64,000 bases of DNA from Oncomelania hupensis (Eukaryota; Mollusca; Gastropoda; Littorinimorpha; Pomatiopsidae), in the NCBI GenBank assembly GCA_036898135.1, contig CM072513.1, forward strand, positions 13,769,522 through 13,833,521, read 5' to 3'. The notes under the pieces are model-generated. The model was not told where the DNA came from, made no database searches, and was given only the letters and a program-made list of their open reading frames with translations. Each line of letters begins with the position of its first letter. The first letter of the stretch is position 1. Positions 19,984-32,823 of this stretch are shown piece after piece. The position numbers and the translations under genes were made by a program.

Positions 19984-20575
19984 CACTTCCCAATCACGTG
20001 TGCTGTGGAACGCTTCTGGAGCAAGGTTAAATAAATGTGTAGTTTTGACAATGGTATATGTGGTGTGTGGAAGAGGAATATGGGTGAAGGGAGTTGAGAA
20101 GTTGGTGTTGTTGCAGGAGTGGTTGTTGGGAAGAGGGGGGGGGGGAGGAAGGGAGGGCGGGGTTCGCTTACAAATATCATTTTGACTACCATATGTTTTT
20201 CTTTCTGTTTATTTTTTTAAATAGTTTTTTTTACGTTATTTTCTAATTTGATTAATTAAGTAGAAAGAGTTTGTAAGTGTATGAGATGTGAAGATGAGGT
20301 GAAATATAATGATTTTTGGATTTGTCAGTAGCGCTTACTGATTGGCCTACTTGTCAGTGCCAACAGGTCATAAACTACATTGGGTGTGATTGGTGTGTTG
20401 CAGAGAGGCCTCTGGTTCGAATCCGGGATTGGCCAAAGTTTGACCATATTATTTTCCTCTTAACGTCAACTGATTGGTTGGTGTCAGAATAACGTGACCA
20501 GTAGTCGCCTATAGGCTCCGCTGTGGTGTGACTATCATCTACAGTTAACCTGAATGATGATACCCAACTTTGTAC
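19983..20575. other. unassigned sequence
   Basis: No gene recognised. A G run lies at 20136-20149. An isolated ggttcgaatcc-like B box at 20411-20421 has no matching A box at tRNA spacing. Confidence 0.4.
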
Positions 20576-21402
20576 TTCTTGCAAACCTACGCAGACACAC
20601 GCTGCCGTCCAGGGCGTGCAGGCATGCATTCTTGACATTAAGAATTGGATGAATCACAATAAGCTAAAATTAAACGATGACAAAACAGAAGTACTTTTAA
20701 TTAAAAAGAAAACAACTCCGTCTGTTTTCCTTCCATCTACCATACAAGTCGGAAACTCTGCCATTGCTTTTTCCAGTCATGCTCGCAACCTTTGGATTCA
20801 CTCTCTCCTCTGATATGTCTCTAGACAAGCACGTCTCTACAGTCTGCAAATCTGCCTTCTTTGAACTCCACAAAATCAGTTGCATTCGCCAGAATCTTTC
20901 AATTCAAACCACCATCGCTCTTGTCTGTGCATTTGTTCTGTTAAAAACTTGATTATTGTAATGCTCTTCTTGCTAATGCTCCCCTCTATCTCATCGAAAA
21001 ACTTCAAAAGATCCAAAACTCTGCTGCTCGTCTTGTTTTCAAATCCCGCAAACATCAACACATCACGCTTCTCTTGAAATCTCTTCACTGGCTTCCTGTC
21101 AAAGCACGCATTCAACACAAGCTCTCGACTCTCTGCTATAACTACTTCTCTGGCTGCTCTCCTGCCTACATCTCTGAACTTCTTTCTGTTTACACACCAT
21201 CCCGGCAACTCCGATCCTCTTCAGATAAACGCTTTCTCAACATCCTTCCCACATGCACAACAACCTATGGACAACGCACTTTTTCTTTCGCGGCTGCAAC
21301 ACTATGGAATTCACTCCCATATGCACTTAGACACGCACCCAGTCTACCTGCCTTTAAACGTGCATTAAAAACACACCTGTTTAAGCAATACTATAAATAA
21401 TT
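20576..21402 (+). pseudogene. CR1/Rex1-type LINE, 3' fragment of reverse transcriptase
   Basis: Translation gives the region just after the RT core (IKNWMNHNKLKLNDDKTEVLLI), then SNARNLG-like and SLDKHVSTVCKS motifs, a frameshift near 20950, and the C-terminal domain with SLHWLPVKARIQHKL, ELLSVYTPSRQLRSSSD and a TLWNSLPYALR motif up to the stop at about 21400. This is the conserved C-terminus of CR1/L2/Rex1-type LINEs. The FADD box is just upstream of what is preserved. At least two frameshifts make it inactive. It is related to, but clearly diverged from, the copy at 37506-39206. Confidence 0.88.
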
Positions 21403-21727
21403 ATGTAGAATAATTCCCTTGCGTCAGCTGAGATATGACTTGTCAGACGGTAGTGGGTCTGTGTGTGCGTGCTGTGTGTGTGTGGGAGCGTGTGTGTGTC
21501 TTTGTGTGTGCTGTGATAACTAATGTGGCGTCTGGGCGGTTGATTGTTGGCGCTGGCGACGGAGTAGCTGTTTAATGTATTATCACAGGCGGCGGAAGCG
21601 GGGGGGCAAGGGGGGCACTGGCCCCCTCCAGAAAAATATTGGGGGGGCAAACCTATACATTTGCCCCCCCCCCCCCCAATATTCAGCCCCTCAAAAAACA
21701 TTATTTGGAGGTTCAAACCAATATTTT

Positions 21728-22732
21728 CCCCCTCTCTGGACTGATGCAAGTTAACAATATCTGTGCTGAGACCATTTTCAAAGCACTGAAGGACTGCTTT
21801 ATCAGACTTGACTTCCCAGTGCAAAACTGTAGGGGCCAGGCCTACGACGGGGCAAGTAATTTTCAGGGTCATGTGTCAGGAGTTGCAAAAAGATTCAAAG
21901 ATTTGATCCTTGCTGTGACTGAAGAGTTGGCGACAGTTCTTGAAAGAAAACAAACGACTTGTGATGACGCAGTAAACGCTGCTGACATTTGTCTGAGAAC
22001 ACTGGAAAGCATGCGGCATGAAGATTGTTATGAGACATTTTTTGCTGACATCACAACGAAAGCTGCAAATTTGTGTGATGAGCCCTGCGTTCCTACACAG
22101 CAGCCTCCACGAAGACTGGACGATGGCTCACAGGGTCACAGCTACTCTTGTCCATCTGCTTACTACAGACAGCAATACTGTGAGGCCATTGACAACACCA
22201 AAGAACATTTAAAGAGCCGGTTTGATCAAATAGCTCTCGACTTACCAAAGAAAATTTAAGCTCTTCTAAGTGATGGAGCAGCAGGGAAGAGACCAAAAAT
22301 TCCTCAAGAAATCAAAGATACATATTCCGCTGACATCGACTTGGACAGACTCAAAACTCAGCTAGAACTCCTCCCTCATGCACTGAGTGACACCAGGAAG
22401 GCGGTTAACTCTAGGATCACCATCTTCCAAGCACTGCCGGATAAACTGAAAGCTTCTGACACTGTGCGACGGATGCTGAGTGAAGTGGATAAACTTCTCA
22501 GACTGTATTTCACCATCTAACCACAACTGCAACGGCTGAACGCAGTTTTTCAGCCCTAAAGCGGGTAAAAACATACTTTTGGGCAACGATGACGCAGGAG
22601 CGTCTAAATAAATGTCTTATAATGCATGTGTTCAAAGACAAAGTAGATCAACTAGACCTAGCGCAAACTGCTTACGAATTTATCAATACAAATGAACGCC
22701 GTCAGGCATACTTTGAAAAATTAACGGTGTAA
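21728..22732 (+). pseudogene. hAT transposase remnant (element A), ZMYM1-like
   Basis: The first frame (to the stop at 22259) contains CRGQAYDGASNFQGHVSGVA, the motif around a conserved Asp of ZMYM1/hAT-like transposases, and later RRLDDGSQGH and AYYRQQYCEAID. After a stop and a frame break, 22258-22500 continues the family, and 22517-22732 encodes the C-terminal dimerisation domain (TTTATAERSFSALKRVKTYF ... RLNKCLIMHV) ending at a stop. Stops at 22259 and near 22518 and the missing N-terminus make it inactive. It acts, in intact relatives, by cutting and pasting element DNA in the nucleus. Confidence 0.85.
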
Positions 22733-22799
22733 TTTCCCATGCCAAATGACATGCATGACTGCTGCTTTTGTTACTGTGATGGATCAACATTGCCAGGTC

Positions 22800-22830
22800 A
22801 GTTTCTCTCCCTTTCTCTCTACCCTCTCTC

Positions 22831-22876
<46 letters not shown>

Positions 22877-22890
22877 TCTCTCTCTCTCTC
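22800..22890. repeat. CT microsatellite
   Basis: CT and CTTT units inside hAT element A. Confidence 0.95.
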
Positions 22891-22984
22891 TTATATGCAC
22901 AGTTGTAGAAATATATGATATATCTTTTTTCTCTCTCTCACATAGTGTCTATGAAAATAGTTCAAATTATTTGGAGTAAATGTC

Positions 22985-24635
22985 CAGGGCCGGACCCAGA
23001 GGGTGGGGGGGGGGGATACCTGGGTTCTGGACCCCCCCTCCAAATTTAAAAAAATGAATTTTTTTTAATGCAGAGTTTCAATTTTTTTTAAATTGTTTTT
23101 AAAACTTTGCAGTTTTTAGTCACTTTTGGTCCAACGTACAAAGAGTTATTTATAGTCAATTCAACGGAAATCCATTTCAAGGGATCCGTTGAAACGTCCA
23201 AAGCGTTTTCCAGTTGAAACGACCAAGTAACCCAACCCCTAAGCCTAAATTAGTAAATGCAGCCATATTTTCTTGTTCTGGCCGCAAGCCTCTTCCAGCA
23301 CCTTCACCTTGATACTGCCCTAATCCACCAAAAACGACTTTTTAGAAATATTAATTAAGATGTTAAGTTGATAATTATGACAATTCGTTGTAACGAACAT
23401 CCATTGAAACGACCATCGCTGAATCGCCCAAAAACATCGTTGAAATGGAAACCCTTGACAGTGAAGCTGCAGAAAAGGACAAAAGATGTTGTCGATGCCT
23501 ACTGGGAAATCAAAGAGGTCAGTAACTGCATGTCTTCTATTAGAAGAGATGTCGACACAGCGTTCGTCGCTTGGTTTGGTGAAGTCAGGAAAATGGCAAA
23601 TGCTTTGACAACTGGTGTTATTGTTCCTCGTCAAGCATCCCGACAGACTCTCCGTGACAACCAATCTGCGGCCACTCCAGAAGAATATTTCAAGATTACC
23701 ATTGCCATTCCTTTCTTGGAACACCTGTCAACCGAATTGGACTCGAGGTTCAAAAATGCTGGCCTAGCAGTTGATGGTCTCTGTCTGGATGGTTTCATGC
23801 AGGTTCCAGAAGGGGTGAAGACACTGGCAATGTTGTGGGAGCCTGACCTACCAGGCAACGCTACCCTTGATGCAGAATACCAACGGTGGGTTTGCAAATG
23901 GCGAAGTGCTGCTGAGAATGTGACAGCTATCATCCCATCCACGGCATCAGAAGCACTGAAACATTGTGACAGGGATTTTTTATCCCAATCTGTTCATCAT
24001 GCTAAAGAACCTTTGCACCCTGCCTGTCACTACTGCCGAGTGTGAGCGTTCAAACAGTCAGTTGCGCAACCTGAAAAACTACCTGCGCTCTACAATGGGG
24101 CAACAAAGACTCAATGGACTTGCTTTACTGAAAGTGCACAGGGATGTTGTTATTGACTTCAAAGAGGCATTGAACTGTTTTGCCAGAAGATATAATTCAC
24201 AAATGGTACTAATGCCGAGGAACCTAGTGCAGCAAGACTGAATTAAATGAAAGCAGGGCGGTGATGTTCATAAACTACAAGGTAAAGCTTTATACCGTTA
24301 ACGATCAACAAAAAGTAGTGAATAATAATAGTATACAAAACATCTCTGCTGATAAATAAATGTTTGTGTGTGTATTGTTGTTTTTTAAGGGAGGGGCAGA
24401 GGATAATTTTTGTACCCCAGAGTTTGTCAGTTCAATTGTTCAAAAAGCTCAAAGTCCCAGACCATCACAAATGGCTTTTTCAAGGTTCAGATTGCACCAG
24501 ATTGCACCATTTTGCATCCTTGAAAAAAAAAAATTTCCGGGGGAGCATGCCCCCGGACCCCCCCAGAAGGCTCGGCGCTTCGCGCCTTCGCTGAATCTGT
24601 AACCTCCCCCTCGAGTTTTCCAAGGTCTGGTCCTG
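22985..24635 (+). mobile_element. hAT transposon B, inserted in element A
   Basis: Imperfect terminal inverted repeats: cagggccggacc at 22985-22996 and the complement of caggaccagacc at 24624-24635. The pentamer atgtc abuts both ends (22980-22984 and 24636-24640). Removing 22985-24635 and one atgtc rejoins element A. The same family is present on the minus strand at 29269-30712. G and C runs lie inside both ends. Confidence 0.9.
23368..24241 (+). pseudogene. hAT transposase C-terminal half (element B), one frameshift
   Basis: The frame 23368-24045 covers part of the catalytic region (EYFKITIAIPFLEHLSTELD, typical of the hAT RNase-H-like fold before the dimerisation domain). A second frame, to 24241, carries the dimerisation domain with TTAECERSNSQLRNLKNYLR, RSTMGQQRLNGLALL and a stop. 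The frames are separated by a six-T run at about 23975-23980; the copy at 29269-30712 has five Ts there. The N-terminal catalytic part and BED finger are missing. Confidence 0.88.
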
Positions 24636-24831
24636 ATGTCAGTGAATAAAATGTGTGTGTGCCCCCCCCCCCCCTCCCCAATCCTGAGCAGCTTCCGCCG
24701 CCTGTGATTATTTGTATGTTGATCCTATTCTGATTTTGATTGATATGATTTTTGTGAGCTGTTGTTTGTCCCATTGTTGAATCTCTATATCATGTTATTT
24801 TTAATTTTTTATAATGAGATTTTATAGCTAT

Positions 24832-25431
24832 TGTTGCACTCGGTTGATGTTGGTGTTTTTCTATCAGTAGTTGATTCTGCCCCAATGCTTGAATTCTCCT
24901 GATAGGTGTAAACTCGGATTCGTTTATCCACGCACCCGTTCAATCAGCATACAAGTCACAGAGTCGACGTATGAAGTTTTCCACTTTTATTCAGCACACA
25001 TCAACAAATGCATACAATCGCCTTTTCACACTTTTACAACACTCTCCCCAAACAACACACAGAGCATCCATTTTATAATTTTTCTCATCCCCAGAACACC
25101 TTGGAACAATCGCGTATGACGCAATTTAACCAATAGCTTTAGACTTCGTCATCACGACATACGTCATACATCTTCCTTCACATTCCAGGAACGTTCTCAA
25201 ACTTCTACATTTATCGGGAAGTTTTTATTGACAGTAAACACGCAAATCTAGAGAATTCTCCAATAATATCGACCAACGAAAATTATCAACGTTATACAAA
25301 GCTTCTTCTAACAACAACGCAAACTCAAATCAAAGGTAAATACACTCTATTATTGAATACTTTGCAAAGCGAAACGATTAGATCTATCGTGCGCGTTTCA
25401 GACATACTACCATTCGCGTTTCAACATAACA
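24832..25431 (-). mobile_element. solo LTR of the Gypsy family
   Basis: The complement aligns along its whole length with the 8739-9379 LTR: tgttgcactcggttgatg matches the LTR 3' end, ctcggattcgtttat and gtcgacgtatgaagttttcc match the middle, and cgtttcaacataaca matches its start. It is 600 bp, and there is no internal Gypsy sequence on either side. The flanks are gctat (24827-24831) and gctgt (25432-25436), a 5-bp duplication with one mismatch. It is more diverged than the LTRs of the full element, so older, and formed by LTR-LTR recombination. Confidence 0.9.
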
Positions 25432-25580
25432 GCTGTATTAGTATAATAGCCTGTTTGAAAAATTTTATGTTAGAAATGTATGTTAATCTATTATTTGCTA
25501 ACAATTTGTAATGTGTGAAGTTGTCAACCACAGCTAGTGCGTGTTTTATTATATGTAATGTTGTGGTATATAAATAAACA

Positions 25581-25645
<65 letters not shown>

Positions 25646-25800
25646 GTGAGGTGATTGTGTGTTGGAGGGGGGAGGGGAATAAGGAGAGGAATGTTAGGAA
25701 GGGAAGAAGAGTGAGGGTAGGAAAAACAGTGTGAGTGGTGTTGATGACGTTTTACTTTTTGTCATATTTCGCTGCGGCCTCCCTCCGGTGACCCCTTTAC
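25432..25800 (+). repeat. (TTA)n microsatellite after a retroposon-like tail
   Basis: The tract at 25581-25645 follows gttgtggtatataaataaac, similar in form to L2/CR1-type LINE tails. Upstream body is not identifiable. The rest to 25800 is G/A-rich and unassigned. Confidence 0.7.
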
Positions 25801-25837
25801 TGGACAGTAGATATAGTACGTGTGTGTGAGAGCATGT

Positions 25838-25912
25838 GATGAAGACAGAATGTGGATGTGTGTGTGTGTGGGTGTGTGTGTGTGTGTGTGGGTGTGCGTG
25901 TGTGTGTGTGCC
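25838..25912. repeat. (GT)n microsatellite
   Basis: GT units with GGT interruptions. Confidence 0.95.
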
Positions 25913-26029
25913 GCACGCGTGCCGACGTGCCTACACAAAAATCGATTGACACGATTTGTGCCGGAATTTGCCTTTCGTGGACTGGTTGATTTTCGTCTCA
26001 CTTCTTTCTGACCCCAGCTCCAACGTTAT

Positions 26030-26055
26030 TTATTTATTTATTTATTTATTTGCGC
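26030..26055. repeat. (TTTA)n microsatellite
   Basis: About five ttta units. Confidence 0.9.
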
Positions 26056-26179
26056 CTTCTTTGAAATCTTTCTAATGCAACTGATCTTCAATTATTATCT
26101 CCCAAGTCTTGCGTCTGTGTGTCTGTGTTTGCGCGCACGCGTACGTGTATGTGTGCGTGTGAACTGTTAGAGAGGGATA

Positions 26180-27045
26180 GTGTGTGCGTGTGTTTGACCT
26201 ATTATTGTGTGTACGTGTGTATGACCTATTACTGTGTGTACGTGTATATGAACTGTTGTGTGAGAGTGTGTGTACGTGTGTGTGAACTATTATTGTGTGT
26301 ACGTGTGTATGACCTATTATTGTGTGTACGTGTATATGAACTGTTGTGTGAGAGTGTGTGTACGTGTGTATGAACTATTATTGTGTGTACGTGTGTTTGA
26401 CCTATTATTGTGTGTACGTGTATATGAACTGTTGTGTGAGAGTGTGTGTACGTGTGTATGAACTATTATTGTGTGTACGTGTGTTTGACCTATTATTGTG
26501 TGTACGTGTATATGAACTGTTGTGTGAGAGTGTGTGTACGTGTGTGTGAACTATTATTGTGTGTACGTGTGTATGACCTATTATTGTGTGTTCGTGTGTA
26601 TGACCTATTATTGTGTGTACGTGTGTATGAACTATTATTGTGTGTACTTGTGTATGAACTATTATTGTGTGTACGTGTGTATGAACCATTATTGTGTGTA
26701 CGTGTGTATGAACTATTATTGTGTGTACGTGTGTATGACCTATTATTGTGTGTGCGTGTGTATGAACTATTATTGTGTATACGTGTGTATGAACTATTAT
26801 TGTGTGTACGTGTGTATGAACTATTATTGTGTGTACGTGTTATTATTCTGTGTACGTGTGTATGTATTCTGTGTACGTGTGTATGAACTATTATTGTGTA
26901 TACGTGTGTATGAACTATTATTGTGTGTACGTGTGTATGACCTATTATTGTGTGTACGTGTGTATGACCTATTATTGTGTGTACGTGTGTATGAACTATT
27001 ATTGTGTGTACGTGTGTATGAACTGTTGTGTGAGAGTGTGCGTGC
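26180..27045. repeat. 27-bp minisatellite with 88-bp higher-order repeat
   Basis: The basic 27-bp unit is gtgtacgtgtgtatgaactat followed by tattgt. In 26182-26560 three variants (ending tgacc, tgaactattat, and tgaactgttgtgtgagagtg) form an 88-bp higher-order unit repeated four times; matching positions recur at 26270, 26358, 26446 and 26534. From 26560 to 27010 simple 27-bp units continue, and the tgtgtgagagtg variant returns at the end. Because 27 is a multiple of 3, frames stay open on both strands and produce nonapeptide repeats. No gene is implied. Confidence 0.93.
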
Positions 27046-27620
27046 ATGTGTGCGTGTCTGTATTTGTCTTACTTTCCAAGATCAAAGTAAAAGTTAATTA
27101 ATGTAGGATTTTGGTTTGTATTTTGTAGGAGTGGTCTTAGTGAAGAGTCAACAGTGGAAATGGTCATGACGGCGATCCACGATATCCAGATAATTATGTT
27201 TGGTTGTTTTTTGATTGTTTGTTTATTCTTAATTTCTTTTAAAAAAATTAGTCATTTTAATATATTGACAACAATAATGTGTTAAATGTGATGGATGACA
27301 AACAGCCTTCAACGTTTGTTTGGCTGTTTATAGCTGAAGTTGTCGGCATAATATTTTGTGTGATATTTTGTAACGATAATATTTTGTATAACAGTTATTG
27401 TTTGATGTAAGGTTAAAGACCACACTGGGTAGGCACGAATAGTGGAGGGTGACGTTGGCTTGTCCATTAAGGTGAGCTGAACCTCGATCTCCACAAGTCT
27501 CCATTAGGCGGTGTGACCACTAGATCTAAATTTTCAACAGCGTGTTTTTCTTACATCTCGACCCAGTGGGCCATGACACCAAGAATAGAGGCACATAGAT
27601 AAGTGAATTAAGCGATCTGT
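27046..27620. other. unassigned sequence
   Basis: No gene. A short internal repeat, gataatattttgt/ataatattttgt, occurs at 27348-27386. Confidence 0.4.
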
Positions 27621-27900
27621 ATCAAAATAAAAACTCCGATGGTATGGCCACGTCACCAGATCATCAGGCCTTGCAAAGACCATCCTGCAAGGCACAGTGC
27701 AAGGAGGTGGAAGAAGAGGGAGACCGAAAAAGAGGTGGGAGGACAACATTCGAGAATGGACTGGTTTGACACTTAGCAAAACCATCAGGGTTGCTGAGGA
27801 CAGGGAAAGGTGGAGTACTCTGGTTAAACGATCATCTGCTATGCCCATACGACCTCCGAATTACGGGACACGATAGAATAGGATAGGAATAGATCAAAAT
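27621..27900 (+). mobile_element. RTE-like LINE, 5'-truncated copy 4
   Basis: The plus-strand 3' end of the family (27629-27892): LRWYGHVTRSSGLAKTILQG, then RGRPKKRWEDNIREWTGL, then ttacgggacacgatagaatagg. It is flanked by atcaaaat at 27621-27628 and 27893-27900. Confidence 0.9.
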
Positions 27901-28299
27901 GGTCTGTTTAAATGTTTTGAATTCCGTTAAGCTGTGTTGACAACAGCGATTTAATAATTCGACCAAGGTGAAAATGTCTATCACTTTAAGGACAGCTTCT
28001 CGGCTTCTCGTCTTTTCTATTGCATTGCTCAAACCGAAAATTTAGTTCATTTAAATTTGTCTTGTCAACAGTATGTGTTGATCCAATCAGTTACAAAGTA
28101 AAGTATTTCCGTCTACACTGCCTTGCCAAAATGTTAATAATACAGTTAAGGAAAGTGTAAGTCAGGTTAAGAAGATGTCTTCTTCTATTTTAATTCCAAT
28201 CAGTCAAACTGAAAATGCGGGTCACTTAATTTAAAGTCTTTGTCATGTCTTCTCAACGTTTGTAATTGAATCAGTCCAAACGAAATGATTATGTTATGC
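27901..28299. other. unassigned sequence
   Basis: No gene or recognised repeat. Confidence 0.4.
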
Positions 28300-28693
28300 C
28301 AGGAAATGTCCAGATGTCTTCTGTAGCACCTCATCTCCATGCTTTGTATTCTCGTTGTAGGTCGGCTGTGAGGGTCCATGTTTCGCAAGCGTATAAGAAG
28401 ATAGAGATGACAAATGAGCGCAGCACATTGGAATGTAAACTGATGGTCCTGTCTTTCCAAATGGGGTTCAACCTTGTCAGGGCAGCAGTTGTTTGTGCGA
28501 TCCTGGAGAGGACTTCCTGTCGGGACCCATTGTCTGATACAATGGCTCCTAAATATTTGAAGCTATGCACTGTGTTGAGGGATTGGTCTTGGATGTCCAT
28601 GTTGATGCCATGATGACCAACACCAATGGCATCAACATGGACATCAAAGTCCAAGGCCAATCCCTCAACACAGTGCATAGCTTCAAATATTAA
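28300..28693. mobile_element. RTE-like LINE copy 5, fold-back arrangement
   Basis: 28300-28612 is minus-strand RTE sequence (complement of the LGAIVSDNGSRQEVL to MEMRCYRR region). 28613-28693 is plus-strand sequence from the same part (NNTNGIN, then TVHSFKY). The two overlap, so about 50 bp near 28563-28611 pairs with 28627-28682 across a short loop. Neither arm has the family's 3' tail. It cannot encode protein. Confidence 0.88.
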
Positions 28694-28813
28694 TAAACGC
28701 TTAATCCCTCTCAACACACACAACGTTTGCATTATTGTACATTGATGTGAATGTCCCCCAGGGAAGGGTCGTTTAAATGGCTGAGCAATAACACAAGACG
28801 AGACAGAGGGCTG

Positions 28814-29268
<455 letters not shown>

Positions 29269-30712
29269 CAGGGCCGGACCTGGGAAAAGTCGAGGGAGGG
29301 AGGGGGGGGGGGTTACAGATTCAAGGATGCAAAATGGTGCAATCTGAACCTTGAAAAAGCCATTTGTGATGGTCTGGGACTTTGAGCTTTTTGAACAATT
29401 GAACTGACAAACTCTGGGGTACAAAAATTATCCTCTGCCCCTCCCTTAAAACACACACACACACACACACAAACATTTATTTATCAGCAGAGATGTTTTG
29501 TATACTATTATTATTCACTACTTTTTGTTGATCGTTAACGGTATAAAGCTTTACCTTGTAGTTTATGAATATCACCGCCCTGCTTTCACTTTCAGTCTTG
29601 TTGCACTATAGTTCCTCGGCATTAGTACCATTTGTGAATTGTATCTTCTGGCAAAACAGTTCACTGCCTTTTTGAAGTCAATATCGACATCCCTGTGCAC
29701 TTTCAGTAAAGCAAGTCCATTGAGTCTTTGTTGCCCCATTGTAGAGCGCTGGTAATTTTTCAGGTTGCGCAACTGACTGTTTGAACGCTCACACTCGGCA
29801 GTAGTGACGTGCAGAGTGCAAAGGTTCTTTAGCATGATGAACAGGTTGGGATAAAAATCCCTGTCACAATGTTTCAGTGCTTCTGATGCCGTGGATAAGA
29901 TGATAGCTGTCGCCTTCTCAGCAGCACTTCGTCATTTGCAAACCCACCGTTGGTATTCTGCATCAAGGGTAGCGTTGTCTGGTAGGTCAGACTCCCACAA
30001 CATTGCCAGTGTCTTCACCTTTTCTGGAACCTGCATGAAACCATCCTGGTTGTCTATTAAAGTGCTTGGCACCAGACAGAGACCATCAACTGCTAGGTCA
30101 GCATTTTTTAACCTCGAGTCCAATTCGGTTGACAGGTGTTCCAAGAAAGGAATGGCAATGCTAATCTTGAAATATTCTCCTGGAGTGGCCGCAGGTTGGT
30201 TGTCACGGAGAGTCTGTCGGGATGCTTGACGAGGAACAATAACATCAGTTGTCAAAGCATTTGCCAATTTGCTGACTTCACCAAACCAGTCAACGAACGC
30301 TGTGTTCATAATTATCAACTTAGCATCTTAATTAATATTTCTAAAAAGTCGTTTTTGGGGGATTAGGGCAGAATCAAGGTGAAGGTGCTGGAAGAGGCTT
30401 GCGGCCTGAACAAGAAAATATGGCTCCATTTACTAATTTAGGGTTAGGGGTTGGGTTACTTGGTCGTTTCAACGGGAAAACGCTTTGGACGTTTCAACGG
30501 ATCCCTTGAAATGGATTTCCGTTGAATTGTCTATATATAACTCTTTGTACCTTGGACCAAAAGTGACTAAAAACTGCAATGTTTTAAAAATAATGTTTAA
30601 AAAAATGAAACTCTTTGCATTAAAAAAAATCTTTTTCTTTTTTTTCGTTAGGACGGGGGTTTTCGGAATTCAGGAAAACCTCCCCTCCCCCCCTCCCCTG
30701 CATCCGGCCCTG
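29269..30712 (-). mobile_element. hAT transposon C, same family as B
   Basis: Ends are cagggccggacc on the plus strand at 29269 and cagggccggatg on the minus strand at 30712, so the inverted repeat is about 10 bp. The 5-bp flank gatag occurs on both sides (29264-29268 and 30713-30717), compatible with a duplication but inside GATA repeat. It is 1444 bp against 1651 bp for B; about 165 bp of the transposase region present in B (roughly 23388-23552) is missing here. Confidence 0.9.
29572..30318 (-). pseudogene. hAT transposase C-terminal half (element C), one nonsense codon
   Basis: A single minus-strand frame covers EYFKISIAIPFLEHLSTELD (near 30150) and, further on, TTAECERSNSQLRNLKNYQR with RSTMGQQRLNGLALL (near 29720-29790). 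It is broken by a stop at 29932-29934, where element B has a Trp codon after YQRWVCK. The homopolymer that is frameshifted in B is intact here. N-terminal regions are absent, so this copy is inactive by itself. Confidence 0.88.
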
Positions 30713-31098
<386 letters not shown>

Positions 31099-31151
31099 CA
31101 GACTGAGATTGAGATTGAGATTGAGATTGAGATTGAGATTGAGATTGAGAT

Positions 31152-31282
<131 letters not shown>

Positions 31283-31303
31283 GACTGAGATTGAGATTGA
31301 GAT

Positions 31304-31683
<380 letters not shown>

Positions 31684-31736
31684 CAGACTGAGATTGAGAT
31701 TGAGATTGAGATTGAGATTGAGATTGAGATTGAGAT

Positions 31737-31883
<147 letters not shown>

Positions 31884-31904
31884 GACTGAGATTGAGATTG
31901 AGAT

Positions 31905-32746
<842 letters not shown>

Positions 32747-32823
<77 letters not shown>
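32747..32823 (-). repeat. (AAT)n microsatellite, possible retroposon tail
   Basis: About 25 AAT units. On the minus strand the sequence just before it ends gcgcgtttagcatcc, similar in form to L2-type tails with (ATT)n, but the body is not identifiable. Confidence 0.8.

Larger units (their letters stand above)
21584..24706 (+). mobile_element. hAT transposon A (outer), nested
   Basis: Perfect 16-bp terminal inverted repeats, cacaggcggcggaagc at 21584-21599 and its complement at 24691-24706. The pentamer attat directly abuts both ends (21579-21583 and 24707-24711), giving a 5-bp target-site duplication. Inside are remains of a hAT-superfamily transposase (21728-22732) and a second hAT element (22985-24635). 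G and C homopolymers lie just inside both ends. A 5-bp duplication fits the hAT5 type and not the usual 8 bp. Confidence 0.88.

Noticed and set aside
20380..20440. Possible tRNA gene at ggttcgaatcc (20411-20421)
   Set aside because: Only the B box is present; there is no A box at the right distance and no acceptor stem pairing.
26119..27101. Frames on both strands with Cys-Val-Tyr-rich and His-Thr-rich nonapeptide repeats
   Set aside because: They arise from a 27-bp unit that is a multiple of three; both strands are open, and no domain or start context is present.
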